Virus record (IMG/VR): IMGVR_UViG_3300034198_008807
Location: 1-24,942 of that record
Source of the DNA: a virus
DNA: 24,942 bases
Direction: 5' to 3' (one strand)
The notes beneath the pieces were generated by a model. The model ran no database searches. It saw only the letters and a program-made list of their open reading frames with translations, and was not told where the DNA came from. Below, piece by piece: positions 1 to 8,176 of the stretch (its first letter is position 1; each line of letters opens with the position of its first letter). The translations under genes were made by a program, and so were the position numbers.

Positions 1-114
1 CCCGAGGTGGCGGCAGAGTTCAAGAGCGCCCCGGAGTATCCCGGTCATTGGGAGCGGGCTGAAAAGGGTGTCACCTATCGTCTGCCTGATGGCAGCTTCA
101 TCAGGCACAACTGA
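1..114 (+). CDS. 3' end of unidentified phage gene upstream of scaffold
   Basis: The window opens inside an open frame that reads 37 codons to a TGA at 112-114, ending in a hydrophilic tail (last residues SFIRHN). It shares its stop with the next start (TGATG), so the two genes are probably translationally coupled. In T7 the gene before the scaffold gene encodes the portal (head-tail connector). Position therefore suggests the portal or a small accessory head gene, but the 37 visible residues show no motif I recognise. The product is left unassigned. Confidence 0.6.
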   Translation, partial: PEVAAEFKSAPEYPGHWERAEKGVTYRLPDGSFIRHN

Positions 115-860
115 TGGTTGACAGCGTAACGATCTCCTCTGCACCTACCGGACCAGACGCTCCGGTGGCACAGCCCGAAACCGCTGCGAAGGCAAAGCCG
201 CAGTGGCTCCCCGAGAAGTTCTGGGACAACACCAAGGGCGAAGCGAACTATGAGTCGCTCGCAAAATCTTACGGCGAACTCGAGAAGAAGCAGGGAGGTA
301 AGCAGCCTGAAGAACCAAAGGCAAAGACGCCCGAGCAGAACAACGAACCTGCCAAGGAAGCGGCAGAATCCGCCGGCCTCAACTTCGAGAGTCTGCAGAA
401 CAAGTACTACGAAACCGGTCAGCTTGAGGACAGCGATTACGAGGCCCTCAGCAAGATCGGTATTCGTAAGGAGATGGTGGACAACTACATCTCTGGCATT
501 GAGTTGCAGGTTCGTCAGTTTGCCGAGAACATCGTATCGACCGTTGGCGGCAAGGAGCAGTACGCTCAGATGACTGCTTGGGCCAAGGAGGCCATGACAC
601 AGGATGAAATCACAGCTTACAACGAAGCCGTCAACAGCGGGGACTACCACCGCGCCGTTACCGCGGTGAAAGCATTGAAGTCTGATTTCATGTCAGCCAA
701 GGGTTCAGAACCGTCTTTGGTTACAGGCCGGCAGACAGCCACCGAAGACGCATACACGAGTTGGCGTCAGGTAACCCGCGACATGTCCAATCCCGAGTAC
801 CGGAAAGACCCAGCGTTCAGAAAGACCGTTGAGGAAAAGATCCGGCGCTCGAAGCTATAG
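114..860 (+). CDS. capsid assembly scaffolding protein (T7 gp9-like)
   Basis: 248 residues; T7 gp9 is about 307. Scaffolds guide procapsid assembly around the portal and are absent from the mature virion. Residues 1-30 are Ala/Pro-rich and probably disordered. They are followed by the segment PEKFWDNTKGEANYESLAKS, a pattern I associate with T7-type scaffolds (PEKFWD, then YxSLAKSYxELEKK). The rest is charged and helical, and the C-terminus is basic (EEKIRRSKL), as expected for a capsid-binding tail. The ATG overlaps the previous stop (TGATG). A modest AGG lies about 9 bases upstream. The position two genes before the capsid gene supports the call. Confidence 0.88.
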   Translation: MVDSVTISSAPTGPDAPVAQPETAAKAKPQWLPEKFWDNTKGEANYESLAKSYGELEKKQGGKQPEEPKAKTPEQNNEPAKEAAESAGLNFESLQNKYYETGQLEDSDYEALSKIGIRKEMVDNYISGIELQVRQFAENIVSTVGGKEQYAQMTAWAKEAMTQDEITAYNEAVNSGDYHRAVTAVKALKSDFMSAKGSEPSLVTGRQTATEDAYTSWRQVTRDMSNPEYRKDPAFRKTVEEKIRRSKL

Positions 861-869
861 GGTAACACG

Positions 870-1241
870 ATGACAACTTACCTCAACGCAGTCCGGTATC
901 AGACGCTGACAATTCCTGCAGCAGGATCCGTATCGAACGCTGTTCCTGTTGGCGCAGGAGCAGTTATTGTCGGGCTTGCCATGCCAGCAGCATGGGATGC
1001 CGCAAACATCACGTATCAAGGGTCTGTTGACGGAATAAACTTCCAAGACATCTATGATACGGCCACCAACGGTACGTCGAACGAGTGGAGTACGGCGGCA
1101 GTAGCCAACCGGCTCATCATGCTCGACACGTCACTTTCAGATTCTTTACAGCAGATCCGATTGAGGTCTGGCACCAGTGCTACACCCGTCAACCAGACTG
1201 CTGCAAGAACGATAACCCTGATCATCAGGGATCTCGCCTAA
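870..1241 (+). CDS. putative capsid decoration or head-associated protein
   Basis: 123 residues, rich in Ala, Thr, Ser and small hydrophobics, with alternating beta-type stretches and very few lysines. It starts MTTYLNAVRY and contains GSVDGINFQDIYDTATNG and AANRLIML-like strands, suggesting a compact all-beta domain. T7 has no gene between scaffold (9) and capsid (10). This insertion resembles small head-decoration or head-fibre genes placed beside capsid genes in other podophages. That role is inferred from position and composition only. An AGGG overlapping the scaffold stop (859-862) gives good Shine-Dalgarno spacing to ATG 870. It could instead be a tail-associated beta-sandwich protein. 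Confidence 0.6.
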   Translation: MTTYLNAVRYQTLTIPAAGSVSNAVPVGAGAVIVGLAMPAAWDAANITYQGSVDGINFQDIYDTATNGTSNEWSTAAVANRLIMLDTSLSDSLQQIRLRSGTSATPVNQTAARTITLIIRDLA

Positions 1242-1332
1242 CCAAGCCTACCACCACACTCGCAAACACCATGACCCTACGCTCCGCATCCGAGGATGCT
1301 GATGAGCGCGGACAATCTTGCGCGTGAACCGA

Positions 1333-1366
1333 GTGTTGGAGAGAGCTTAATCAAACTTTCCAACAC
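1333..1366 (+). promoter_or_regulatory. hairpin in the capsid gene leader
   Basis: Arms at 1333-1343 and 1356-1366 pair over 11 bp with one G-T wobble, closing a 12-base loop. The hairpin ends just before the AGGAG ribosome-binding site (1369-1373) of the capsid gene at 1381. A weaker hairpin lies upstream (1286-1290 with 1295-1299, possibly extended by 1281-1284 with 1304-1307). T7 has an RNase III processing site and a promoter in the equivalent leader. A processing or mRNA-stabilising role here is an inference. Confidence 0.5.
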
Positions 1367-1380
1367 ACAGGAGTACTGCA

Positions 1381-2340
1381 ATGACTGCAGCAACCCCGAC
1401 CCGTTTGGGTCAAATCAACGCGGCTGGTTCAGATACCGCGTTGTTCCTGAAGGTCTTCTCTGGTGAAGTCCTTCAGTCCTTCGAGCGTTACAGCGTTACC
1501 CTCGACAAGCACTTCGTCCGCACCATTGATAGCGGACGCTCTGCCCAGTTCCCCGTCCTTGGCCGAAGCTCCGCGAGCTATCACACTCCCGGCGCGGTTC
1601 TGACGGGCACGAATGTCAATGCCAACGAGCGAGAAATCTCCATCAACGGGCTTCTCCTCGCCCAGCACTTCATCGCCAACATCGACGAGGCCATGAACCA
1701 CTATGATGTACGCAGCGTGTACTCGAAGAGCATGGGCGAAGCCCTGGCCCTTCAGTGGGACCGCCACGTCCTTCAGACGTTTGTTCAGGCCGCTCTGGCG
1801 ACCGCCAACGTCGCTGATGCTGGTTACCCCGGCGGTACGGTGCTTACGAGCGCAAACGCCAACACGGTCGCGGCGGACCTCATCACTGCGCTGTTCAACG
1901 CAGCGACGGCGATGGACAACGCCTACGTCCCGGCTGAAGACCGTTACTGCTTCCTGCGTCCTGCCCAGTACTACCTCCTGGCTAACGCATCGAATGCGAT
2001 CCACTCGTACTTCAACGATCGCGGCAACGGCAACCTTGCCGAGGGCGTGGTTGCGCAAGTGGCTGGCTTTACGCTCGTCAAGACACCGCACCTTCCCACT
2101 ACCAACATCACCGGTACCGGTGTTGATGCTGGTGGCACGACCGCTCGTCAGGTTGTGAACGCCGCTAACGCTGTGGCCATCTGTGCCCACCGTTCTGCGG
2201 TAGGAACCGTGAAGCTGATGGATCTGGCGATGGAATCTGCCTACGACATCAATCGTCAGGGCACGATCCTCGTCGCGAAGTACGCTGCCGGCCACGGCAC
2301 GCTTCGCCCTGAAGCCTCCGTGTTTATCCGCACGGCCTAA
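1381..2340 (+). CDS. major capsid protein (T7 gp10-like, HK97 fold)
   Basis: 319 residues; T7 gp10A is about 345. It forms the icosahedral shell. The sequence carries the expected T7-type capsid pattern: an N-terminal FLKVFSGEVLQSFERYS segment, then a TIDSGRSAQFPVLGR-like E-loop region, YHTPG, EISINGLLLAQHFI (around residues 83-96), and the helix YSKSMGEALALQWDRH. The start is set by AGGAG at 1369-1373, seven bases from ATG 1381. Every Arg codon I checked is CGN, the opposite of the gene at 19707, consistent with high expression. It is flanked by a leader hairpin and by a terminator at 2350-2380. I saw no evidence for or against a 10B-type frameshift product. Confidence 0.95.
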   Translation: MTAATPTRLGQINAAGSDTALFLKVFSGEVLQSFERYSVTLDKHFVRTIDSGRSAQFPVLGRSSASYHTPGAVLTGTNVNANEREISINGLLLAQHFIANIDEAMNHYDVRSVYSKSMGEALALQWDRHVLQTFVQAALATANVADAGYPGGTVLTSANANTVAADLITALFNAATAMDNAYVPAEDRYCFLRPAQYYLLANASNAIHSYFNDRGNGNLAEGVVAQVAGFTLVKTPHLPTTNITGTGVDAGGTTARQVVNAANAVAICAHRSAVGTVKLMDLAMESAYDINRQGTILVAKYAAGHGTLRPEASVFIRTA

Positions 2341-2349
2341 GCCTAAGCT

Positions 2350-2380
2350 GGGGGAGTGGAGCAATCCGCTCCCCCTTCTT
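2350..2380 (+). terminator. intrinsic terminator after the capsid gene (Tphi position)
   Basis: An 11-bp stem (2350-2360 with 2365-2375, one T-G wobble) closes a GCAA tetraloop (2361-2364) and is followed by TTCTT at 2376-2380. The first pairs are five G-C pairs in a row. T7 has its Tphi terminator in the same place, after gene 10. Partial termination here would raise the ratio of capsid mRNA to downstream structural mRNAs. The ribosome-binding site of the next gene (GGAG, 2384-2387) lies just after it. Confidence 0.85.
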
Positions 2381-2394
2381 CATGGAGAAAAGAA

Positions 2395-2991
2395 ATGACT
2401 ACCCCCATCATCACTTCCGAGCTGGATGCAATCAACATCATGCTCTCCTGTATCGGAGAGGCACCTGTTGCCAGCATTGATACATCCATCTCCGAAGTGG
2501 AGATGGCGCAGCAGAAACTCAATCAGGTACTCCTTGAGGTGCTGTCTCGCGGAAGGCAGTTCAATCGCGAGGTTGAGTATGAATTGCTGCCTAACGAGAA
2601 CGGCGAGATCCTTGTTCCTGCCAATGTGCTTTGGCTGGATGTCTCCAAGTACGAAGAGAACAACTACGTACAGCGCGGAAACCGCCTGTACGATCGCGTG
2701 AACCACACCTACAAGATTTCAAAGTCTGTAGCGGCAGACATGCACATCGTGCTTCCCTTCGAAGAGCTTCCCCTCGCAGCACGCCTGTACGTAACGATGC
2801 GCGCAGCCCGTCAGTTTCAGGCGGACGTTCAGGGTAGCGAGACTATCTACAGGTTCTCGGCCAAGGCAGAGGAAGACGCAGAGCGCGCCTTCGAGGCTCT
2901 CGATAGCGAGGCTGAGGATGCAAACGTCCTCAACGGCAGCTACACGACCTACAACATCCTTCGCCGCTACAACGGCTACGGAACCTTCTGA
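2395..2991 (+). CDS. tail tubular protein A (T7 gp11-like)
   Basis: 198 residues, nearly identical in length to T7 gp11 (196). gp11 forms the dodecameric adaptor ring between portal and nozzle. The N-terminus ELDAINIMLSCIGEAPV is the hallmark opening of this family (ELDAVNxML..IGExPV). ATG 2395 is chosen over in-frame upstream starts because GGAGA lies seven to eleven bases upstream and the family opening follows at once. The upstream extension would run through the terminator hairpin. It ends in TGATG, overlapping the tail tubular protein B start. Confidence 0.93.
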   Translation: MTTPIITSELDAINIMLSCIGEAPVASIDTSISEVEMAQQKLNQVLLEVLSRGRQFNREVEYELLPNENGEILVPANVLWLDVSKYEENNYVQRGNRLYDRVNHTYKISKSVAADMHIVLPFEELPLAARLYVTMRAARQFQADVQGSETIYRFSAKAEEDAERAFEALDSEAEDANVLNGSYTTYNILRRYNGYGTF

Positions 2992-5348
2992 TGCTTCAGC
3001 AGATCGACCTTCAGAACCTGTTGAATGGGGTATCCAGACAACCGGACAACATCCGCCTATCGTCTCAAGCCGAGCAGCAGGTCAACGCCGTTTCAGACAT
3101 TGTACAGGGGCTGCGCAAGCGACCTGGTCTTGAACACATCGCCGCTCTTGCGGGGCCGGCTGCAAGCGCATCCTTTCACGTAATCGACAGAGACCCGAAC
3201 CGCCGCTTTATCCTCGGGGTGAGCAGCGGCGCTATCCGGGCGTGGAACCTGAACACAGGGGCTGAAGTGCCGATAACCAACGAGGCCTCCGTCTCGTACC
3301 TTAACTTCACAGGATCCTCGAATGAGGCTTTCCGGTTTCTGACAGTCGCCGACTACACCTTTGTCGTGAACACGCAGGTAGTCCCGGCCATGTCAGCGAT
3401 TTCGACAGGAAGGCCGAACTACTCGGCTATGATCTTCTTCAAGGACATCAGGGCCGGCCAGTGGCACGAGGTATTCATCAACGGTGTTCTCAGGGCCTCT
3501 GTTCCTTCCAATGAGTATGGAGAGGCTAGGGCTGTTGTGTCTGGGGCTGTTTCTCAGATCCTGAACTCGTTTCCTGTGTTTGAAAGGGTCAACTGGATCG
3601 TCAGGGACATCGGCAGCAACGTCGTGTACATCGAGCGTCTCGGTGGCCTTGACTTCACACTCAGGACGAACCAGAGCAACTCCAACATCGTGGTGATCAA
3701 GGAGCGCATTCAGGAGTTCTCGTCCCTTCCAGCCCGTGGCGTTGATGGCATGAAGATCAACGTCATCGGTAACAGCAACAACCAGTTCGATGACTACTGG
3801 GTTCGATACAGCAGCAAGTCGGATCAGGAGAGTGGTGTTTGGGAAGAGAGCAACGCACACGATCTTCTAACCACAATCAACAAGGCAACGATGCCTCATG
3901 CGATTGTCATAGATCCCTCCGGGACATCGTTGACATTCAAGCAGCTTGATTGGGGAACCAGAAACGTAGGTGATGAGAAGAGCGCCCCTATACCGTCATT
4001 CGTCGGCAACCCGATCACTGACGTGTTCTTCTTCAGGAACAGGCTGGGCTTCGTTGCAGACGAAAACGTCGTGATGAGCGAGGCTGGCGAGTTCTTCAAC
4101 TTCTTCGCTACCACAGTCACAGACCTCCTCGACAGTGACCCGATTGATGTGGCCACGTCACACACGAAGGTAACGCCGCTCAAGCGTGCTGTTCCGGTGT
4201 CTGAGCGGCTGGTGCTTCTGTCTGACAGGGCACAGTTCTTCGACAACATCGCCAACGATGACCTGCTCACGCCCAAGACCGCTGCCTTCAAGGCGAAGTC
4301 GGAGTATGAGGGGTACATAGGGCCGGCCAACACCGCGGTTGCAAAGACCACGCTGTTCTTCCCACAGAGGAACAAGGAGTGGTCTCGCATGTGGGAGATG
4401 ATCCCGGATGCAGACAAGAACCCTGGTCAGGATCTGGCGATTGACGTGACGGAGCATGTTCCAGACTACCTTCCAAACAACATCCGGGAGGTTGTCTACC
4501 ATCAGGGAACGTCCAGCCTTTACATCCTGTCCGATCTCCAGCCACGCAGGATATACATCTACAGGTGGCTGATAAAGGACAACAAGCGGGTACAGGCATC
4601 GTGGTCCTACTGGGAGTTCGTGGATCCTGTCATAGACATCCGGGACATGTTCGTCGTTGACAACTGGCTATACGTCGTAAGGACGGTAGGCAGCAGCACG
4701 GACTACCGGCTTGGCAGGATAGACCTCGAGAACCAGGGGGACTTCATCTCCTCGTCTCAGAAGTACCACATCCACCTCGACAACAAGATGCTGCTGACCG
4801 GCGTATACGATGCCGTCAACAACTGGACAACGTGGACCCTTCCGGTGCAGTGGGCGACCACCGTGCCGTTCGTTGTTATCCGCGGCCCGTCATTTTCAAG
4901 CCTGTCTGGCATTGACGTGAACGGCGTGTACAGATCCAGCACCACTCAGGTGCGCGCACCGGGCAACCACACAGAAGCTGCCTGTTTCCTCGGGACAGCT
5001 TACTCCTTCCGCTATCAGTTCTCACGCCTTTACTGGCGAGATGGCGAGGGTCAGGCCGTTGAGGATGGCCGTACAGCGTGCAAGTCAATCACGCTGTACC
5101 TGAAGGACACGGGCTATCTCAAGGCGATTGTGTCACGGGCAAAGCAGTCAGACAGGATCTACGAGATCGGCGTGTCTGTGGGAAACAGCATCAGGACGAT
5201 ACCGCTTCAGGACTTCGAGTTCCGAGTGCCTTTGTACACGAAGAACGAGAACCTGGAGTTCACTCTGGAATCAGACTCGCCTTACCCCCTTCAGGTGACC
5301 AAGGCGAGGGCGATCATTGAGTACACAAACATTGACAGGAGTGTCTGA
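2991..5348 (+). CDS. tail tubular protein B / nozzle (T7 gp12-like)
   Basis: 785 residues; T7 gp12 is 794. It forms the hexameric nozzle of the stubby tail. The N-terminus reads IDLQNLLNGVSRQPDNIRLSS then GLRKRPGLEHIA, the typical gp12 opening (NGVSQQPxxxR, QxxxxxNxxxxVxxGLxKRPG). A central block FVGNPITDVFFFRNRLGFVA is also characteristic of the family. The start overlaps the gp11-like stop (TGATG), and the stop overlaps the next ATG at 5348, giving a translationally coupled run. Arg codons are mixed AGG and CGN. Confidence 0.95.
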   Translation: MLQQIDLQNLLNGVSRQPDNIRLSSQAEQQVNAVSDIVQGLRKRPGLEHIAALAGPAASASFHVIDRDPNRRFILGVSSGAIRAWNLNTGAEVPITNEASVSYLNFTGSSNEAFRFLTVADYTFVVNTQVVPAMSAISTGRPNYSAMIFFKDIRAGQWHEVFINGVLRASVPSNEYGEARAVVSGAVSQILNSFPVFERVNWIVRDIGSNVVYIERLGGLDFTLRTNQSNSNIVVIKERIQEFSSLPARGVDGMKINVIGNSNNQFDDYWVRYSSKSDQESGVWEESNAHDLLTTINKATMPHAIVIDPSGTSLTFKQLDWGTRNVGDEKSAPIPSFVGNPITDVFFFRNRLGFVADENVVMSEAGEFFNFFATTVTDLLDSDPIDVATSHTKVTPLKRAVPVSERLVLLSDRAQFFDNIANDDLLTPKTAAFKAKSEYEGYIGPANTAVAKTTLFFPQRNKEWSRMWEMIPDADKNPGQDLAIDVTEHVPDYLPNNIREVVYHQGTSSLYILSDLQPRRIYIYRWLIKDNKRVQASWSYWEFVDPVIDIRDMFVVDNWLYVVRTVGSSTDYRLGRIDLENQGDFISSSQKYHIHLDNKMLLTGVYDAVNNWTTWTLPVQWATTVPFVVIRGPSFSSLSGIDVNGVYRSSTTQVRAPGNHTEAACFLGTAYSFRYQFSRLYWRDGEGQAVEDGRTACKSITLYLKDTGYLKAIVSRAKQSDRIYEIGVSVGNSIRTIPLQDFEFRVPLYTKNENLEFTLESDSPYPLQVTKARAIIEYTNIDRSV

Positions 5349-5806
5349 TGACTGACGCCTTCGTGCGTCCAGCGACACTTGCTGATGCACGAGCCTTGGC
5401 GGAAAACATCAGGCCGCACGACGCGGAAGAGTGCAGGGCATTCGGGCGAGAGCCGCTCGAATCCCTGCTTCTGCCGTTCTTTGCAAGACAGCAGGTTTAC
5501 GCAATCAGCGACCCCACCGACACCGTGTACGCGGTGTTTGGCGTTACGGACATGATAACGTGGGGTTGCCCGTGGATGCTCGCGTCCAACCAGTTCCACA
5601 AGATCGCAAGACCGTTTGCTTCGCGATGCCGGCAGTACTTCGACCTGATGTCTGCGGAGTATTCGTATCTTGAGAACAGGGTGTCAGCAAACAACCGTGT
5701 AGCGCACAGGTGGTTGAACCACCTCGGCTTCACCATTGAAAAACAGTCGCCTGAAGTGCATGGCGGCGTAACCTTCTATCCATTCTGGAAATACAACCGT
5801 GTGTGA
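5348..5806 (+). CDS. gp13-like protein with GNAT-type fold
   Basis: 152 residues; T7 gp13 is about 138. It begins AFVRPATLADARALAENIRP, the usual N-terminus of GNAT-like proteins, and later has VSANNRVAHRWLNHLGF, matching the C-terminal GNAT helix and strand (N.. A..fl..lGF). The family sits between the nozzle and gp14 in many T7-like phages and is named internal virion protein A or acetyltransferase. T7 gp13 is needed for proper assembly of the internal core. No acetyl-CoA pyrophosphate-loop motif (R/QxxGxG/A) is evident, so enzymatic activity is doubtful. AGGAG at 5337-5341 precedes the ATG, which overlaps the gp12-like stop. Confidence 0.82.
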   Translation: MTDAFVRPATLADARALAENIRPHDAEECRAFGREPLESLLLPFFARQQVYAISDPTDTVYAVFGVTDMITWGCPWMLASNQFHKIARPFASRCRQYFDLMSAEYSYLENRVSANNRVAHRWLNHLGFTIEKQSPEVHGGVTFYPFWKYNRV

Positions 5807-6305
5807 CCCAGTAACAATGTTCGCAGTATCTACTGCGCTGTCCATAGGAACAGGTGTAGCCGCGTATTCTGGGCAGCAGCAGCAAGCTAAGGCAGCGGCT
5901 CAGTCCGCTAACCGAGCCTACCAGCTTGACCGAGAAGCAGCGATCGCTCGCAGCTACGAAGAGTCAGCCACAACGGCACAGAAGCTTCTGGACAACAACA
6001 GAGCGGCCCTGCGTGCTAATGCGACCGCCACAACATCCGCTGGCGAATCCGGCGCATACGGCAACAGCGTGAACCGCTTGCTGCAGTCAATCGGGATGCA
6101 GGAAGGAACGATCTACTCAAGGGAAAAGCAGACCCTTGAGAACACGAACCGATCCCTCGAGTTCCAGAACCGGGCCGCTGCCATTCGCCGAGACAACACA
6201 ATCATTCAGAACCCGCGTCCCAACGCCCTTGGAACCGCCCTGAGTATCGGCGGGGACATCTTCGGGGCATACGACAGGTTCTTCCCTCAACCACCTAAGA
6301 AATAA
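5799..6305 (+). CDS. internal virion protein (T7 gp14-like)
   Basis: 168 residues; T7 gp14 is 196. It is an ejection protein expected to form a channel in the host outer membrane. GTG at 5799 gives the opening MCDPVTMFAVSTALSIGTG. T7 gp14 also opens with Met-Cys, which supports GTG over ATG 5817. The first 25 residues are hydrophobic with small residues, followed by an Ala/Gln-rich helical region (AYSGQQQQAKAAAQSANRAY). It overlaps the gp13-like gene by eight bases. The Shine-Dalgarno is weak (GGAA at 5787-5790), as often in overlapping genes. Confidence 0.85.
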   Translation: MCDPVTMFAVSTALSIGTGVAAYSGQQQQAKAAAQSANRAYQLDREAAIARSYEESATTAQKLLDNNRAALRANATATTSAGESGAYGNSVNRLLQSIGMQEGTIYSREKQTLENTNRSLEFQNRAAAIRRDNTIIQNPRPNALGTALSIGGDIFGAYDRFFPQPPKK

Positions 6306-6313
6306 AGGTAGAC

Positions 6314-8167
6314 ATGGCACCCCGCAAACAGGTTGATGACCTTCAAGGTGTGACCTCAGTATCGGCACCGTCAACTTCGGTACAGGGTGCCATTGCTTTC
6401 GGGCCACGCGATAACGCGCTGCTGGACCTGGCTCAGTCGCTGAAGGGCATCAACAGGCAACTCGGCGACTACGCCGACAAGGTTATAGAGCAGGAGAATG
6501 CCGCCCTCGTTGAAGAGGGCAAGCGCATGGCGATGCTCGATGACGCTAAATCATTCAAGCAGTACGTCGAGAAGGGTGGAGAGCCGATGGCATCCCCGTG
6601 GGTCGTGTACGGCTACAAGCAGCAGAAGGGTCGCGTACTGGGTCAGTCCTATCAGGCCTTTATAGCTGATAAGAAGATGAACTGGGCAGGATCTGGTTCA
6701 GATGACATCGACGGACAGGCGCTTGTAAACGAGCTTCCAAAGTGGCGGCAGGAGTTTCTGCAGTCTCAGGGAGAGATCGACCCTGTCGAGATGACCGGGT
6801 TCGATGCTTACTCGGTATCCGAAGAAGACAACATGCTGCGCCAGCACATTGCCGAGGCGAGGCAAACGGCAACCGAGAACCTCGGCACGCAGATCTACAA
6901 CGAGTTCTACAACCTGCTGGGAAAGCCGGGGATCAAGAAAGAGGAACTCTACGCAAGGTTTGACGAGATCTACAACCGGCAAGACTTTATCGGGTTGCGA
7001 AAGCAGGTCGGCCCCCTGCTGCTGCGTGCAGTATCTGACTACGCAGAAGAGAGCGGCGATGCCAATGCCGTCGATATTGTAGAGGGCTACACGCGCAGGG
7101 ATGCAAACACAGGGCAGGTTCTGAATGTCATGAAGAACACGCGCGCTGCTGCAGAACTCGACAAGGCCCGAACGCGGGCACTCAGCCGATCGGTACAGCT
7201 TGACAACCTTCGCCAGCAGCAGGAAGCGGATGACCGCAACAAGGCAACCCGCAATGTCGTAGACCAGACCATCGAGGACATCGTCACTAACCGTGCCCCT
7301 GTCGATGCCTTCAAGATCGCCAAACTGGCGAAAGACAGCGGCGGTGATGCAGCCCAGGCATTAAGTCAGGCCAGTGCCATCAACTCTGTTCTCAGAAACG
7401 AGAGGACAGGGCGATCTGCTGATGCCATGCGGGATGTGGTCTTCGACATCATGACCAACCCACGGATCGGCGACAAGAACGAGGTTCTGAAAAGGATCAC
7501 GCCATTCGCCGACACCGGAGACCTAAAAGAGTTCCACGAGGTTTGGAAGACCTTTCAGGACGGCGGTGAGACCCTCTTCGCCAAGTACCCGTCTCTGGAG
7601 ATGCTGGCCATGAACAGCACGATTGCGACGGACACTGGTACGAAGAGAATGCCAAAGGATCTATCAACCAAGCTCATGGTGGACTCTGTCAGGCAGGTCA
7701 CGAAAATGAACGTGAAGCCAGAGGCCTTCGAGCAGGAAGTCCGCAAGAAGTTCAACGAGCTGAAGAAAGAGACCTTTGATCCGTTCTCGGTAGTCCCTGA
7801 AGCGGGGGTGGATGTGAACGGCGTTCCAATGGGCGCAAGCAAGCCACAGGCAGCAGCGGATGCAAAGACCAGCACGCTGTCGCTCAATGTTGCAACCATA
7901 TCAGAGATCAGGGCCGTAGCCGGCAAGCCGAGAGAACAGGTTGACGTTCTTCTGCGGGCAAAGCCGCTTATGCCGGCGGCACAGTTTATCAGTGCCATAA
8001 GTCAGATGCGCGCAAACCAGCAGGGCATTGAGCGCCGAAAACTCATCAGCATGATGTCCTCGATAGGTATCGACACCTCAAACGAGGTGAGCGCCCTCAA
8101 AGAATTTCTGAGGCGGGGTCAGGCCAGGTTCTACCCGGCAGCAAACCAGAGACCGAATAAGCAATAG
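6314..8167 (+). CDS. internal virion protein (T7 gp15-like)
   Basis: 617 residues; T7 gp15 is 747. It is predicted to be part of the internal core, ejected with gp16 to build the periplasmic part of the DNA conduit. The protein is soluble, strongly alpha-helical, rich in Ala, Glu, Lys and Arg, with no membrane segment. The N-terminus (SVSAPSTSVQGAIAFGPRDN, then LLDLAQSLKGINRQLGDYAD) resembles this family. AAGG at 6306-6309 precedes ATG 6314. Gene order gp14-gp15-gp16 is the main support, and homology is inferred without an alignment. Arg codons are mixed. Confidence 0.8.
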   Translation: MAPRKQVDDLQGVTSVSAPSTSVQGAIAFGPRDNALLDLAQSLKGINRQLGDYADKVIEQENAALVEEGKRMAMLDDAKSFKQYVEKGGEPMASPWVVYGYKQQKGRVLGQSYQAFIADKKMNWAGSGSDDIDGQALVNELPKWRQEFLQSQGEIDPVEMTGFDAYSVSEEDNMLRQHIAEARQTATENLGTQIYNEFYNLLGKPGIKKEELYARFDEIYNRQDFIGLRKQVGPLLLRAVSDYAEESGDANAVDIVEGYTRRDANTGQVLNVMKNTRAAAELDKARTRALSRSVQLDNLRQQQEADDRNKATRNVVDQTIEDIVTNRAPVDAFKIAKLAKDSGGDAAQALSQASAINSVLRNERTGRSADAMRDVVFDIMTNPRIGDKNEVLKRITPFADTGDLKEFHEVWKTFQDGGETLFAKYPSLEMLAMNSTIATDTGTKRMPKDLSTKLMVDSVRQVTKMNVKPEAFEQEVRKKFNELKKETFDPFSVVPEAGVDVNGVPMGASKPQAAADAKTSTLSLNVATISEIRAVAGKPREQVDVLLRAKPLMPAAQFISAISQMRANQQGIERRKLISMMSSIGIDTSNEVSALKEFLRRGQARFYPAANQRPNKQ

Positions 8168-8176
8168 GAGAATTGA

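Noticed and set aside
1429-2364. 311-residue minus-strand frame opposite the capsid gene
   Set aside because: It is the antisense shadow of a clearly recognised capsid gene and runs through the terminator.
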